A DNA stretch of 64,000 bases, taken from NCBI GenBank assembly GCA_021397845.1, contig CM038050.1, forward strand, positions 8,746,471 to 8,810,470. The letters run 5' to 3'. Shown here one piece after another: positions 33,566-43,440 of the stretch (within the stretch, counting starts at the first letter, position 1; each line of letters opens with the position of its first letter). The notes below the pieces were generated by a model that was given only the letters and a program-made list of their open reading frames with translations, was not told the DNA's origin and ran no database searches. Made by a program: the position numbers and the translations under genes. Source of the DNA: Areca catechu. Taxonomy: Eukaryota > Streptophyta > Magnoliopsida > Arecales > Arecaceae.

Positions 33566-33575
33566 CTATAAATAG
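33566..33575 (+). promoter_or_regulatory. TATA box for antisense ORF 2
   Basis: CTATAAATAG, a strong plant TATA box, 60 bp upstream of the ATG at 33635. The surrounding sequence (gctctctataaataggacc) looks like a plant core promoter. It would drive transcription opposite to the retrotransposon genome. Confidence 0.6.
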
Positions 33576-33634
33576 GACCTTGTCCTCTACTGCCAAGGGT
33601 CACCATCCTCTCAGACTTCTTCTTTCAGTTGAAA

Positions 33635-34147
33635 ATGAGGTTCAGCACCTCCGAGCTTCGATGGGAAGCGAAGAGGAGGGCCGTTGACTCTAAGAGAAAG
33701 AGGAGTCCAGAGTTCTTCGAACCGGGCGATGATGATGAGCCTCTCGTAGACCGTCTGGAGAAGAAGGTTCGCATGTTGGAGGCTCAACTGAAAGAGGCCA
33801 GGGCCCAGGTCGCGGCGGCAGTCGGGGAGGCGGAGGAGGCTAAGAAGGAGGCGGTGAACGCCATCTCAAATTTCAAGGTGTCCACTGCCTTCAGGGAGGA
33901 GATCATCGAAGTGGTTCTTGACTCCTACCATCAAGGGTTCTGGGAATGCAGGGGGAAGGCCTTCAAGTTTTATGACTTGAAGGGCCTGGACAACATCAAG
34001 CCCTCTGTTCCCTTTTCCGGACATAAGTTTGATTCTGACTCCGATGAGGGATCGGATTCTGGTTCGGATGGGAACCCTGGGGCCCCTTCATCGTCCCTCC
34101 AGAGCTCCCCCTGCCGGTACGGGAAAAAGCCAGCGGGAGGTTATTGA
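33635..34147 (+). CDS. Antisense ORF 2: intact 170-aa coiled-coil, acidic-tail protein
   Basis: An uninterrupted frame from the first ATG (33635) to TGA at 34147, downstream of a TATA box and followed by AATAAA at 34249-34254. The N-terminus is basic (WEAKRRAVDSKRKRSP, NLS-like). Residues about 35-75 form a coiled coil (EKKVRMLEAQLKEARAQVAA). A block FREEIIEVVLDSYHQGF follows, then a Ser/Asp-rich tail (DSDSDEGSDSGSDG). The block FKVSTAFREE, then SYHQGF, resembles the C-terminus of antisense ORF 1 (FRKSSQFQEE, then GYQHGF), so the two look related. It is the only long intact ORF of the element. No biochemical function can be assigned. Confidence 0.6.
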   Translation: MRFSTSELRWEAKRRAVDSKRKRSPEFFEPGDDDEPLVDRLEKKVRMLEAQLKEARAQVAAAVGEAEEAKKEAVNAISNFKVSTAFREEIIEVVLDSYHQGFWECRGKAFKFYDLKGLDNIKPSVPFSGHKFDSDSDEGSDSGSDGNPGAPSSSLQSSPCRYGKKPAGGY

Positions 34148-34429
34148 AATGTTTCCCGCTATCCTTCTACTTTTTTTTTTCTTTTTTTTTGTCCTCTCTT
34201 TATGAGAGTTTCTTTTTTTCTTCCCCTTTTCTTTCTTTTTTTTGTAAAAATAAAAAAAATGAAATATCTTTCTCTTACCTCTTCTCATGTGTCTCTTGCG
34301 ATGTGTTGCATTTTGTCATGTCTAGAGCGTGTATTTCTCGGATCATTTGCGGTATACAGGGAAGATGTGAGGTTGGCTAGACTGCTCTAGAGATGTTTGT
34401 CACCGACAGGAATGACGACATTGGTCCTT

Positions 34430-34690
34430 ATAGGCATGTTTTCGGATTTACCGTAGGGTATGGTGTTTACACCATCCCTGAGCACTTCTATCATGATCAA
34501 GGTAGGCTGTTCAGGCCCGCCCCGACGCGTCTTCGGGTTTACCGTAGGGTAGGTTACAAAAACCATCCCTGTGCCTTCTCTCTATTTTTTTTTTTTGTAA
34601 TGTAAGGTAGGCTGATTAGGCCCGCCCCGGCACGTCTTCAAGTTTTCCATAGGGTAGGTTACCAGAACCATCCTTGTGCCTTCGATCTTC
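34430..34690. repeat. Three diverged ~100-bp tandem units in Tat element
   Basis: The motif taccgtagggta, then accatccctg, then ggtaggctg, then aggcccgccccg, then cgtcttc recurs three times (starts near 34448, 34538 and 34648), with a T-rich interruption near 34580. It lies between integrase and antisense ORF 2. Confidence 0.7.
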
Positions 34691-34871
34691 TTGGTGGCCT
34701 GACTAGGCCATCCGTTGCGCTCGTCGGGCATACCGATAAGGCGAGTGGATCAGACTCTTCTTTGCGCAGTTGACTGATTTCTTAGATCAGGCCACTTAGG
34801 CTGTTGTCGTTCGGTCGATGCAACAAGCCGTTAGTATTGAGCAAATTTGCACAGGAAATTTAGAAACTTGT

Positions 34872-36322
34872 TTATTGATAATATTTACGAAGGTTTTGTA
34901 CATTCCATGGCCGGGATAGAGACTTCCCATCCAGGGTCTTGAGTCGATATGCTCTTGGTCGAATGACTTCTTTGACTTGATAGGGACCTTCCCAGTTGGG
35001 GGAGATTTTACCCTGTTCAGTTGGCCTGGATACTTCTGCCCTTCGCAATACCATGTCTCCTATGTAGAAAATCTGCTCCTTCACCCTGGAGTTATAGTAT
35101 TTGGCGACCTTTTGTTGGTACGCCACCATTCTTATCTGGGCCTGAAGTCTAGTGCTTGGCAGCAGATCCAGGTCGATCCTTCTACGATCAAAGTTTCCTG
35201 GCTCTTCGTAGTTGTCAATTCTCAGGGACTATAAAGAAACTTCGATAGATAGTACGGCTTCGATACCGTATGCTAGGTTGAATGAAGACTCGTCGGTGGC
35301 TGTTCTTGGGATAGTTTGGTATGCCTAGAGAATGGAGGTCAGCTATTCGGCCCAAAATCCTTTGGCAGCGTTCAACCTCATCTTCAGACCGTAGAGAATG
35401 GTCCGATTAGTTGCTTCGGCTTCTCCATTGGACTATAGGTGGGCAATGGAGGTCAGCCGATGCTGAACATGATATCGAGCACAGAAGTCCTTGAACTTCG
35501 GATTGTCAAACTGTCTCCCATTGTCCGTGATTATGACATGTGGGATGCCAAATCAGAATATGATGAATTTGTTTACAAAATTCTCCACCTTGCTTTCTGT
35601 GATTTGGGCCAGTGATTCGGCTTCTACCCACTTTGTGAAGTAGTCGATGGCCATAAGGAGGAACTTCCTTTGTCCAGAAGCCGATGGGAATGGGCCAAGA
35701 ATATCCATTTCTTATTGGACAAAAGGCCAAGGAGCTGTCAGTTGAGTCAAGTGACTTGCAGGTTGCCTCTGAACATTGGCGTACCTTTGGCACCGGTCAC
35801 ACCTTCGCACAAAGTCAGCGAGTCCTTCTGGATGGAGGGCCAATAATATCCTTGTAGAATGATCTTGTATGCCAAAGACCTATCCCGCAAGTGATCACCG
35901 CATATGCCCTCGTGGATCTCTCTTAGGGCATAATCCGTATCCATCGGTCCCAAACATTTTAGTAGCGGTTGAGAAAATGATCTCTTATAGAGGGTTCCGT
36001 CTAAGATGACATACCGGGATGCCATCCAGCGAATCTTCTTGGCCTTTGCTTTGTCTTCTAGTAGCACACCCTCATTCAGAAATTTGATGATGGGATCCAT
36101 CCAACTTGGTTCGGCATCGATCTGACGCACCTCCATAGCCTCTTCGGCTATTCTTGGAATTTCAAGATGTTCAACAAAGATGTGCCAGAGAGATTCCGGT
36201 GTTGTAGTAGCCAGTCGAAACAATGCATCCGTCCAGGAATTCTCTAATCGAGGGACATAGATAATCTCAAAATGCTTCAGTTGAGAGGATAAGACCCGTA
36301 CCTTCTCTAGATACTGCATCAT
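34872..36322 (-). pseudogene. gypsy RNase H end and integrase
   Basis: Starts with the end of RNase H (YVPRLENSWTDALFRLAT). The integrase zinc-binding region follows (REIHEGICGDHLRDRS, YYWPSIQKD; the cysteines are split by a frameshift near 35790). The catalytic core has Asp in MDILGPFP, Asp in VIITDNGRQFD and Glu in SNGEAEATNRTI, so all three DDE residues are visible. The C-terminus (34872-35129) contains GDMVLRRAE and GKISPNWEGPYQV. Stops at several points, for example before SNGEAE and before LTSILWAY, prevent one protein. Confidence 0.8.
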
Positions 36323-36369
36323 GGTTGGATCTCTGGCTTCATATTTTCTTTTAACTTGATCACAACCAG

Positions 36370-37844
36370 TTAGGAGTCTGAGAAGGCCCGGAGTTGTTGA
36401 ACTCCCAAACTTTTCGTGATTCGAAGTCCGACGAGCATTGCTTCGTATTCAGCTTGGTTGTTAGAAGCATAGAAGGAGAACCGAAGTGCATACTCTATGG
36501 TGTGGCCGTCAGGTTCGACTAGCATAAGACCAGCTCCACATCCAGTAGCATTGGAAGCTCCGTCCACATGGAGCACCCAAACGGACTTCGTCTCCTTTGA
36601 GACTTCATCTTCTATCGAATGTACTTCATCTTCGGACCTCCAGGTGCATTCAGCCAAGAAATCAGAGAGCACCTAGGCCTTCATAGCCGATCGGGGCTGA
36701 AAGCTGATGTCGAATTCACTCAACTTCACAGCCCACTTGGCTATCCTTCCTGAAGTATCTGGAGACTGGAGAACAGCCTTGAGGGGCTGATCGGTCAGTA
36801 CCACGATGGTGTGGGCATGGAAGTACGGCCGTAGTCTCTTTGCTGCTATCACCAAAGAGTAGATCAACTTCTGCATCCTCGCATATCGCGTTTCAGCATC
36901 GTATAGAACCTTGCCGATGTAGTAGATTGGCTTGTGGGATCCGTCTTCATCTCTCTGGATAAGGACCGAACTAATTGTTTCATCCAAAGCAGAGAGGCAT
37001 AAGAAAAGTACCTCGCCTTCTTGAGGTTTGGTGAGCAGAGGCAGAGTTTCTAGGTACTTCCTTAGTTCTTCAGAGGCAGTGCGACAGTCTTCGGACCATT
37101 CAAAATCCTTTGACTGTCGAAGTACCTTGAAGAATGGAAGACATTTCTCGGCTGAACAAGAAATGAACCTGCTTAGGAAGGCAATTCTCCCTGTTAGCTG
37201 CTGGACTTCTTTTTTACAGGAGGGATGTCTCATATCCTTTAGGGCTTGGATTTTCTCAGGATTTGCCTCAATCCCTCGTTTGGTGACAAGAAAGCCCAAG
37301 AACTTACTCGAAGTGACCCCGAAGGTGCACTTCGCCGGGTTTAGCTTCATGCGATAGCATCATAGAGCATTGAATGATTCTTCCAGGTCTTGGATGTGAT
37401 CCTTTTGGAGAAGGCTTTTGACGATCATGTCATCAACGTAGGCCTCCATGTTTCTTCCCAGTTGCTTTTCGAACACCTTGTTGATTAGCCTTTGAAATGT
37501 TGCCCCGGTGTTTTTGAGGCCGAATGGCATCATCTTGTAGCAGTAGAGACCTTTGTCACCGTCATCTTCTCCTCATCTTGGGGATCCATCCTGATCTGAT
37601 TGTAGCCAGAAAAAGCATCCATAAAGTTCAATAATTGGTGGCCGGCAGTGGCGTCGACCAGCTGATCAATCTTTGGGAGAGGGAAGCTATCTTTTGGACA
37701 AGTCTTGTTGAGGTATGTGTAATCGATGCAGATCCTCCACTTGCCGTTAGCTTTCTTCACCATTACCATATTGGCCAGCCATTCGGGGTAGTAGGCTTCT
37801 CGGATGAATCCTGCTTTAAGGAGTTTGCCTATTTCTTCGTCCAT
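36370..37844 (-). pseudogene. gypsy reverse transcriptase and RNase H
   Basis: RT begins with MDEEIGKLLKAGFIREAYYP and KWRICIDYTYLNKTCPKD; a frameshift near 37557 precedes GLYCYKMMPFGLKNTGATF. The catalytic YVDD is at 37440-37429. A TGA before MKLNPAKCTFGV and a TAG at 36675-36673 interrupt the frame. The first RNase H-like region (TDQPLKAVLQ) and the second (LHVDGASNATGCGAGL, NNQAEYEAMLVGL) are both present, as in Tat elements, which carry a dual RNase H. Confidence 0.8.
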
Positions 37845-38071
37845 GGCTTTCTGTCTTTCAGGAGCAAAGCTTCTTTTTTTCTACCGGACTGGTTTATATT
37901 CGGGGGTAACTTCTAGCTGATGAGTGATTACTTCTGCAGGAATCCCCGGCATGTCCGAAGCCGACAAGGCGAAGACATCGACATTGTCTCTGAGGAAATG
38001 GATCAACTCCATTCTGGTTTCCTCATCAAGCGTACTCCCTATCTGCACAACTCTGGTGGGGTCTTCCTTTG

Positions 38072-38992
38072 TTAACAGTGTAGGACAGTTCTTTCCATGG
38101 GTTCACCAGAACCTGTAGTTGTATCCCTTGGATCCAGTTGATCCAGAGTTGCGGAATCAGTGAAGTGCTTGTCTTGGATCGTCAGATACTGCCATGCCGC
38201 TCTCTGATCTCTTCTAACTTCCCCGACACTGTTCCTAGTGGGGAAGCATACCAGGAGATAATGAGAGGAGATCACGGTTCGAAACTTGTTCAAGGCGGGC
38301 CGCCCCAGGATGATGTTGTAAGTCGAGGGGGTCCGGACTACCATGAAGTAGATCGGTAGTGTTTTTTATCGAGGTTTAGTGCCAAGGGTTACAGGCAACA
38401 CTATCTCTCCCTCGGCATGAATTTGATTACCCTCGAAGCCAGTGAGCATTATGGGGGATCTCCATAGTTGATGTCTAGGCAAACACATTTTAGAGAATGC
38501 ATCATAAATCAAGATATCAGTCGAACTTCCATTATCAACAAGGATTCGCTGTACATCATAGTTGGCCACAATGGTCGAGATTACAAGGGGATCATCATGC
38601 GGGAGCCGGACTCCCGCAAGGTCGTCATCGGAGAAGAGAATAGCATTATTGTCCTTGAGTCGCTTTGGGACATCGTCCTCGTCCCTCCTCCAATTGATAG
38701 GCCAATGTATCATCCCCACACCTCCATTGGTGGGCCTTTGATTTGGCAGTTCGGCCTCTTCAGGAGGTGGCGGGAGAACAGTAGCTTCCGGTCGAGGTCC
38801 TTGATGACCAATGTACCACCCCAAATACCCTCTTTTGATGAGATCCTCAATCGCATCCTTCAGCTGGATGCATTCTTCAGTGTTGTGGCCGTGGTCCCGG
38901 TGGAATCGGCAATATTTGTTCCTATTCCTTACAGAAGATGAGGCCTTCATGGGACAGGGCCGTTGGAGATAGTTTTTTTTCTTTATCTCCAT
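38072..38992 (-). pseudogene. gypsy nucleocapsid-type knuckle and protease
   Basis: The N-terminal YCRFHRDHGHNTEEC is the variant zinc-binding motif of Tat gag C-termini. Protease active site RILVDNGSSTDIL follows, with flap-like LTGFEGNQ and the C-terminal TYNIILGRPALNKF. One TAA (38368-38366) splits the frame, and a frameshift at about 38075 separates it from RT. The DNG form of the active site is normal for this lineage. Confidence 0.78.
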
Positions 38993-39184
38993 GAGGATCT
39001 TTTCTCGAGGAAGGTTGAGGGGGGTGTAGGAGTCGAATCTTTCTCCTGATGCTCTGGGCCTGGGAGGACTTCTTTGACGGTTAGTATATTTGTCGTTATT
39101 GTTATTGGAGGTCGGGGGACCTTGTCCCCTATTGTTCTTCTTTTTTGAAGGGAGCTTCCCTTCGATCAGTCGTCGGTTGGCCGC

Positions 39185-40243
39185 CTATTCTTCATCATCG
39201 ACGTATTTCTGAGCCCTCGACAAGAGCTCAGCGTAGCTTTTGAGAAACTTCTTATCCAGGAAAAAGGTGAGCTCGGATGTACAAAGTCCCTTCTTCAGTG
39301 CATACATGGCCACATGCTTCTTGAGATTGGGGATCTCAAGTGTGGATGCATTGAACCTGGATATGTAGTCTCGCAAGCTTTCTCCCTCATTCTGGTGAAG
39401 GAGGAACAGTGTGTCCGTATTTCGGGGAGTCTTGCGGCAGGTCCTGAAATGCACGACAAATAATTTCTCTAACTTGGAAAAGGAATCGATGGTACCTGGG
39501 CATAGGCTCGAGTACCACATCCGAGCGGCTTTCTTCAAAGTAGCCGGAAACGTGAGGCAGTACATCACGTTCGAAGCTCCTTGGATAATCATATGGGCCT
39601 TGAAACTGCCCAAATGGTCGAAGGGATCGAAGGTGCCATTGTAGGGTTCCATCTGGGAAACCCTGAAGTGTTGAGGAATGACTTCGGCCATGACACGGTC
39701 AGTGTAGGGTGGGCGTAGATTGCCCACCATCAAGTCGTCAGGATCCTTTAGATCCCGCATTCTCTGCTCCCGCGCCCTCGTCATTTCCGATTCAATGGCT
39801 CTAAATCTTCCATCATAATCGGGAGTCTGCTTCGACGCCCTCTCTGCGGGAGCAGAGTCTTCGGAGGAGAGGGAGGGAGTTTGCCTAGGCCTTTTCCCTT
39901 TCTGCACGGAATCGGCAGGCCTAGGCAGTCTCGAACTTTGGCCTTCAGGAGATGGCCGAGAACGGGGGGAGAGATGTGTAGAACCCTCCGGTAGAGCTCT
40001 CTTCTTTCGGGATCGAGAGCTATGTCTGGAGGCGGCCGGCGGGTTTTTCATCGGAAAAGCTCTGTTCTAAAAATCTTGAACCATGGCCGTAAGGTTGGTG
40101 ACCTGGTTTACAAGGACTTCAAATTGCTGTAATCTCACGACAACTGTGGGAGGTGGGATGTCATTCTCTCCCGGGGGCACACCCCCTTGGGATGGAACAC
40201 GACTTCGACTAGTGAAGGCGATCTGAGTCTTTCCTCTCGCCAT
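39185..40243 (-). pseudogene. gypsy gag (capsid) of Tat element
   Basis: The best start is the ATG at 40243-40241 (MARGKTQIAF). In frame with it, a TAG at 40069-40067 interrupts before the long open stretch 40051-39185. The capsid domain is clear: YNGTFDPFDHLGSFKAHM, TLKKAARMWYSSL, NEGESLRDYISRFNA. The N-terminal third is Arg/Ser/Pro-rich and probably disordered. A second TAG at 39187-39185 separates it from the in-frame knuckle and protease. Gag would form the virus-like particle. Confidence 0.8.
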
Positions 40244-40320
40244 CAGGAACTTTTTACTTCCCCTTGTTTAGGAGGGAGCTTAAAGAGGGCTATTTGTACC
40301 CCCTTCCTGGCGCGCCAATC

Positions 40321-41146
40321 TGTTGGCATGGAGTCCCTGTTCCGGCCGGTCGAAGCTGCTACTCCACAGGATCGCTTCCTGGTTCACCTGCAAAATAGGT
40401 CCTTTGCCGAAGTCGTTCCGGTGGGGAACACTCCGAGTCAGAGGTGGGTCCCAGCCACAGAATGGGGAAGATCCTCCAGAAGCAGAGGGAAAGCTCTTTG
40501 AATTTAGAGTATGTGTGTATGTATGTGTGTGTACCTCCCTTCAGCGTTTCTTCTTACCGCCATTTATAAGGGAGCGCCTCGCCTGCGGACCCATTCTTCT
40601 CCCAGCAATCATGGGAAGTTAATTTCTTCCCATGATTGGCAATCATGGATTGTCACTGAGCAGTTCCGGCCAGACTGGAGACGTGGTAGCTGGAGTTGCG
40701 TGCCATGATCGTGGCATTGAGATAGTCGATAGTAACCGTTGGTTACTATTACCTATTGGGACAGATCGTGGACCTATCTTCAGATTTTTCCTGTTTAAGA
40801 GGGTTCTCATAATTAAACCGGGGATTTTTCCATCTTCGGATCTTCTCGGTCAGAGATCCTATCTTCTGTTCGAGTCGAGGACTTGGTGTTTACCAAGGAC
40901 CAGAGATCGTGTCTTCGATGGGAAACGAAGAGTATGTCTTCGGAAGTCGACATGGAGTCTGGTTTTCGGTTAAGGCCGAAGACGTAATCCGAAGGTCCTG
41001 CCTTCGGGTGTCGCAGGCCGGTGGGGCGCCTTGGATTGCTCGTGGTTGGTCCGATCTTTCCAGGTCCGAAGTCGTTGGTTCGATAAAAAGATCTTCGATC
41101 AATTGAATCGATGTTCGATTCATATTTAGGTCGGAATTTCCCAACA
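40321..41146 (-). repeat. Tat element 5' LTR
   Basis: 826 bp. On the minus strand it starts TGTTGGGAAATTCC and ends in CCAACA. A minus TATA box (plus 40562-40570, atttataag) marks the promoter. It shows scattered, mostly transition-type differences from the 3' LTR, so the insertion is not recent. Confidence 0.9.
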
Positions 41147-41296
41147 ATTATAGATCACGATCCACTCAAAAATCTTTACCTTACAACCTCGGACGGGGAC
41201 TATTCCTAGTCTCATGATAAGCCTGGTTTCTTCTAGATAGATAGACATAAGCCAACTATTTAGCTGATCATGGACGGGACCACCGTTTTTTTTTTT

Positions 41297-41333
<37 letters not shown>

Positions 41334-41870
41334 TGGGGGGGGGAATATGTATCAAGGAAAAAATTGAGCAGAAACAAAGGAACCACGACAAAAATATAGC
41401 CAAAAAAAACTCCCGCGCGCTTTACCAAGCTGTACTTCCCTTCCGCCGTTAGCAATAGAGATGGTGATATCCCCAGCTTCAGATCCTTTTCTTTAGCGGC
41501 AATCGTAAGGCAGTGATCATTTTTGATGGCAACCCACAACATTTATGCGTATATTTTTCATGATGACCAGCTGTTATTTACAAGACAGCCCAACGAACCA
41601 AGCCTCCTTCCTCCTTGCATATTTAAAATGATATTAACAAGATTATGCTGTGGAAAATATATTCCGAAGAAGAGGAAACAGAATAAACCAAAAGGGTAGA
41701 ACACAATCCACCTTGCACATCAAAACCATTCAGGCTCCCTCCATCATTGCACCGATGCTTTTTGTGAAAGAATCATTGCGCAAATGTTAAGGTCATGCCT
41801 CACTGTATTTGCTAACACTCCAAGCAAACTAGTTGCAGCATCTTGTTAAGTTTGGTACTGGAGACCACCC
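41147..41870. other. Intergenic region upstream of the FLA gene
   Basis: No gene seen. Contains poly(T) (41286-41301) running into a (TG)n microsatellite (41301-41332) and a G-run. The rest is unremarkable upstream sequence. Confidence 0.5.
41286..41343. repeat. Poly(T)-(TG)n-G microsatellite
   Basis: Sixteen T, about sixteen TG units, then a run of G. A likely polymorphic marker. Confidence 0.95.
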
Positions 41871-41874
41871 CACC

Positions 41875-41881
41875 ACCAACC
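41875..41881 (+). promoter_or_regulatory. AC element (ACCAACC) of the FLA promoter
   Basis: ACCAACC is the AC-II/secondary-wall MYB element. It lies about 108 bp upstream of the TATA box of the FLA gene. Group-A FLAs of the FLA11/12 type are co-expressed with secondary-wall genes, so a MYB site here is plausible, but a 7-bp match can be chance. Confidence 0.4.
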
Positions 41882-41955
41882 AGCCGACCCCTCTACTCCC
41901 TCTTCCCACTTCCTTAAAAGGCCACCCCATGAACTCCAGCCACCAATGCAAAAGG

Positions 41956-41989
41956 GGAGAGAGAGAGAGAGAGAGAGAGAGGATAAATA
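41956..41989 (+). promoter_or_regulatory. (GA)n tract and TATA box of the FLA gene
   Basis: A GA repeat of about 13 units (41956-41981) runs directly into gataaatag, a TATA box at 41983-41989. The ATG is at 42058, leaving a plausible short leader with an A-run just before the start. Confidence 0.7.
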
Positions 41990-42057
41990 GAACCCAGCAC
42001 ACAAGCTGATAGTAGGCAGGAAGAAGAAATTAAGCCAAAAAAAAAAAAAAAAACCAT

Positions 42058-42798
42058 ATGGAGCACCTCAGCATCTATGCCATTACCCTGTTCTTTCTCC
42101 TCCACTTCACCACTCAAACTTTAGCTCAGCCTGCAGCAGCTCCAGCTCCACCAGGCCCAACGAACATCACGAAAATACTCGAGAAGGCAGGGCAGTTCAC
42201 CACGTTCATCCGGCTGCTTAAGAGTACCAAAGTTGACGAGCAGATCAACAACCAGCTCAACGACTCCAACTCCGGCCTCACCGTCTTCGCTCCCTCCGAC
42301 AATGCCTTCTCCAGCCTCGCCTCGGGCACTCTCAACTCCCTCACCGACCAGCAGAAGGTCGAACTCATTCAGTTCCATGTGCTCCCTTCCTTCATCTCCA
42401 TGTCCCAGTTCCAAACAGTGAGCAACCCACTCCGAACAAACGCAGGCGATGCATACAACGGCCGGTTCCCGCTCAACGTGACGACCATAGGGAACAGCGT
42501 CAACATTACAACGGGGATCGTCAACACCACGGTGTCCAACTCCATCTATTCAGATAACCAGCTAGCCGTGTACCAAGTTGACAAGGTGCTCCTCCCGGTG
42601 GATATCTTCGGACCCCCCGCCCCTGCTCCTGCGCCTTCCAAATCTAAGAAGAAGAAGGCTTCTCCTCTTGCCGAAGGGCCTTCGAGCACTTCCTCGGACT
42701 CCACGGGGGCCTCCGCCGCTGTTAGCTTGAATTGGAGTGGATCTGCTGGCGCCATTGCTTTTGCAGCTGCTCTCATTTCTCTCTGGTGGAGTCTCTGA
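42058..42798 (+). CDS. FLA: Fasciclin-like arabinogalactan protein, FLA11/FLA12 type
   Basis: Single-exon gene, 246 aa, for a GPI-anchored cell-surface proteoglycan linked to secondary-wall architecture. Residues 1-23 are a signal peptide (ITLFFLLHFTTQTLAQ). A short Pro/Ala AGP region (25-34) is followed by one fasciclin domain, about 36-180, with H1 TVFAPSDNAF (75-84), the FHVLP motif (106-110) and H2 (169-180, ending QVDKVLLP). A second AGP-glycomodule PPAPAPAPS (186-194), a Lys cluster and a Ser/Thr stretch precede a hydrophobic GPI-anchor signal (about 228-246). N-glycosylation sites are at N36, N140, N149 and N156. One fasciclin domain between two AGP regions is the group A arrangement. 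The start follows TATA and is the only ATG giving a signal peptide. Confidence 0.95.
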   Translation: MEHLSIYAITLFFLLHFTTQTLAQPAAAPAPPGPTNITKILEKAGQFTTFIRLLKSTKVDEQINNQLNDSNSGLTVFAPSDNAFSSLASGTLNSLTDQQKVELIQFHVLPSFISMSQFQTVSNPLRTNAGDAYNGRFPLNVTTIGNSVNITTGIVNTTVSNSIYSDNQLAVYQVDKVLLPVDIFGPPAPAPAPSKSKKKKASPLAEGPSSTSSDSTGASAAVSLNWSGSAGAIAFAAALISLWWSL

Positions 42799-43440
42799 GT
42801 GCTTTTGATGTTATTTTCTTCTAGTCTTTCGCCGAGTGGTGGTCGATCCGTGTCGGATATGGGGGCTTGCAATTTTTTTTTTTTTTTTTTTTTCAGGTGT
42901 CCTTTTATTTTGCCTTGTTTTATTATCACTGCAACAGATTTTGTATTGCTATCTCATTTATGTATGTGCTAAGCTAAAGATGATGAGAGAGTGAAAACAT
43001 AAACCTACCTCGATGCATGTCTCCATATATATATATATATATATATAGCCTCTGAATTTAAGAATTATTTTGGCTCATAAGATCTCATTGGCAAAGCACG
43101 GGTGACCGATTTGCTTTCGGAAACTCGGTAGACAGCTTAAATTCTCCTGTGAAAGATAAAGTATATATTTCACTCAAACCTTGTACGTAGAAACTCGAGC
43201 GGTGCAGATTTTGCTAATCTTCAAACTTCACATGCTACCTTTATGTCGAGTATGACGAAGCTGTTAGCGCCCAAATGTAAAAAAGATTCTAATTAAATTG
43301 TATTCTCACCAAATGATCGAGCAAGATATGATAATTTTAGTCTTACAAGGTGCATCAATTAGTTCCATGATATTTTTAACAGCATCGGTTATCATTTTGA
43401 CGTACAACATCTGACCGTAAAAGCTACGTGAAAGTAATCG
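42799..43440. other. FLA 3' flank, no gene seen
   Basis: 3' UTR with a poly(T) (42872-42893), then a (TA)n microsatellite at 43026-43047 and AT-rich sequence. No clear AATAAA. Nothing else recognised. Confidence 0.5.

Larger units (their letters stand above)
29351..41146 (-). mobile_element. Near full-length Tat-lineage Ty3/gypsy element, 11.8 kb
   Basis: Minus-oriented. 5' LTR at 40321-41146, 3' LTR at 29351-30184. Inside the 5' LTR the minus strand starts attggcgcgccaggaagg, a TGG-initial primer-binding-site candidate. A PPT gagagtagggggacaa abuts the 3' LTR (30185-30202). Gag-pol runs 40243 to 34872 in the order gag, protease, RT, RNase H, integrase, the gypsy order. Between integrase and 3' LTR lie two plus-strand ORFs (30731-32935 and 33635-34147), the antisense ORFs typical of Tat elements. 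Gag-pol has several stops and at least two frameshifts. Flanking 5-mers (catat, attat) do not form a clear duplication. Confidence 0.9.

Noticed and set aside
34430..34690. Tandem repeats considered as a CRISPR-like array
   Set aside because: Units are too long, diverged and lack unique spacers; the locus is a eukaryotic retrotransposon.
29346..41151. Target-site duplication of the 11.8-kb gypsy element
   Set aside because: Flanking 5-mers catat and attat match at only three of five positions; this is not enough to call.
42121..42929. Minus-strand ORFs opposite the FLA gene
   Set aside because: They shadow a well-supported FLA coding sequence; long antisense frames are common in GC-rich coding DNA.
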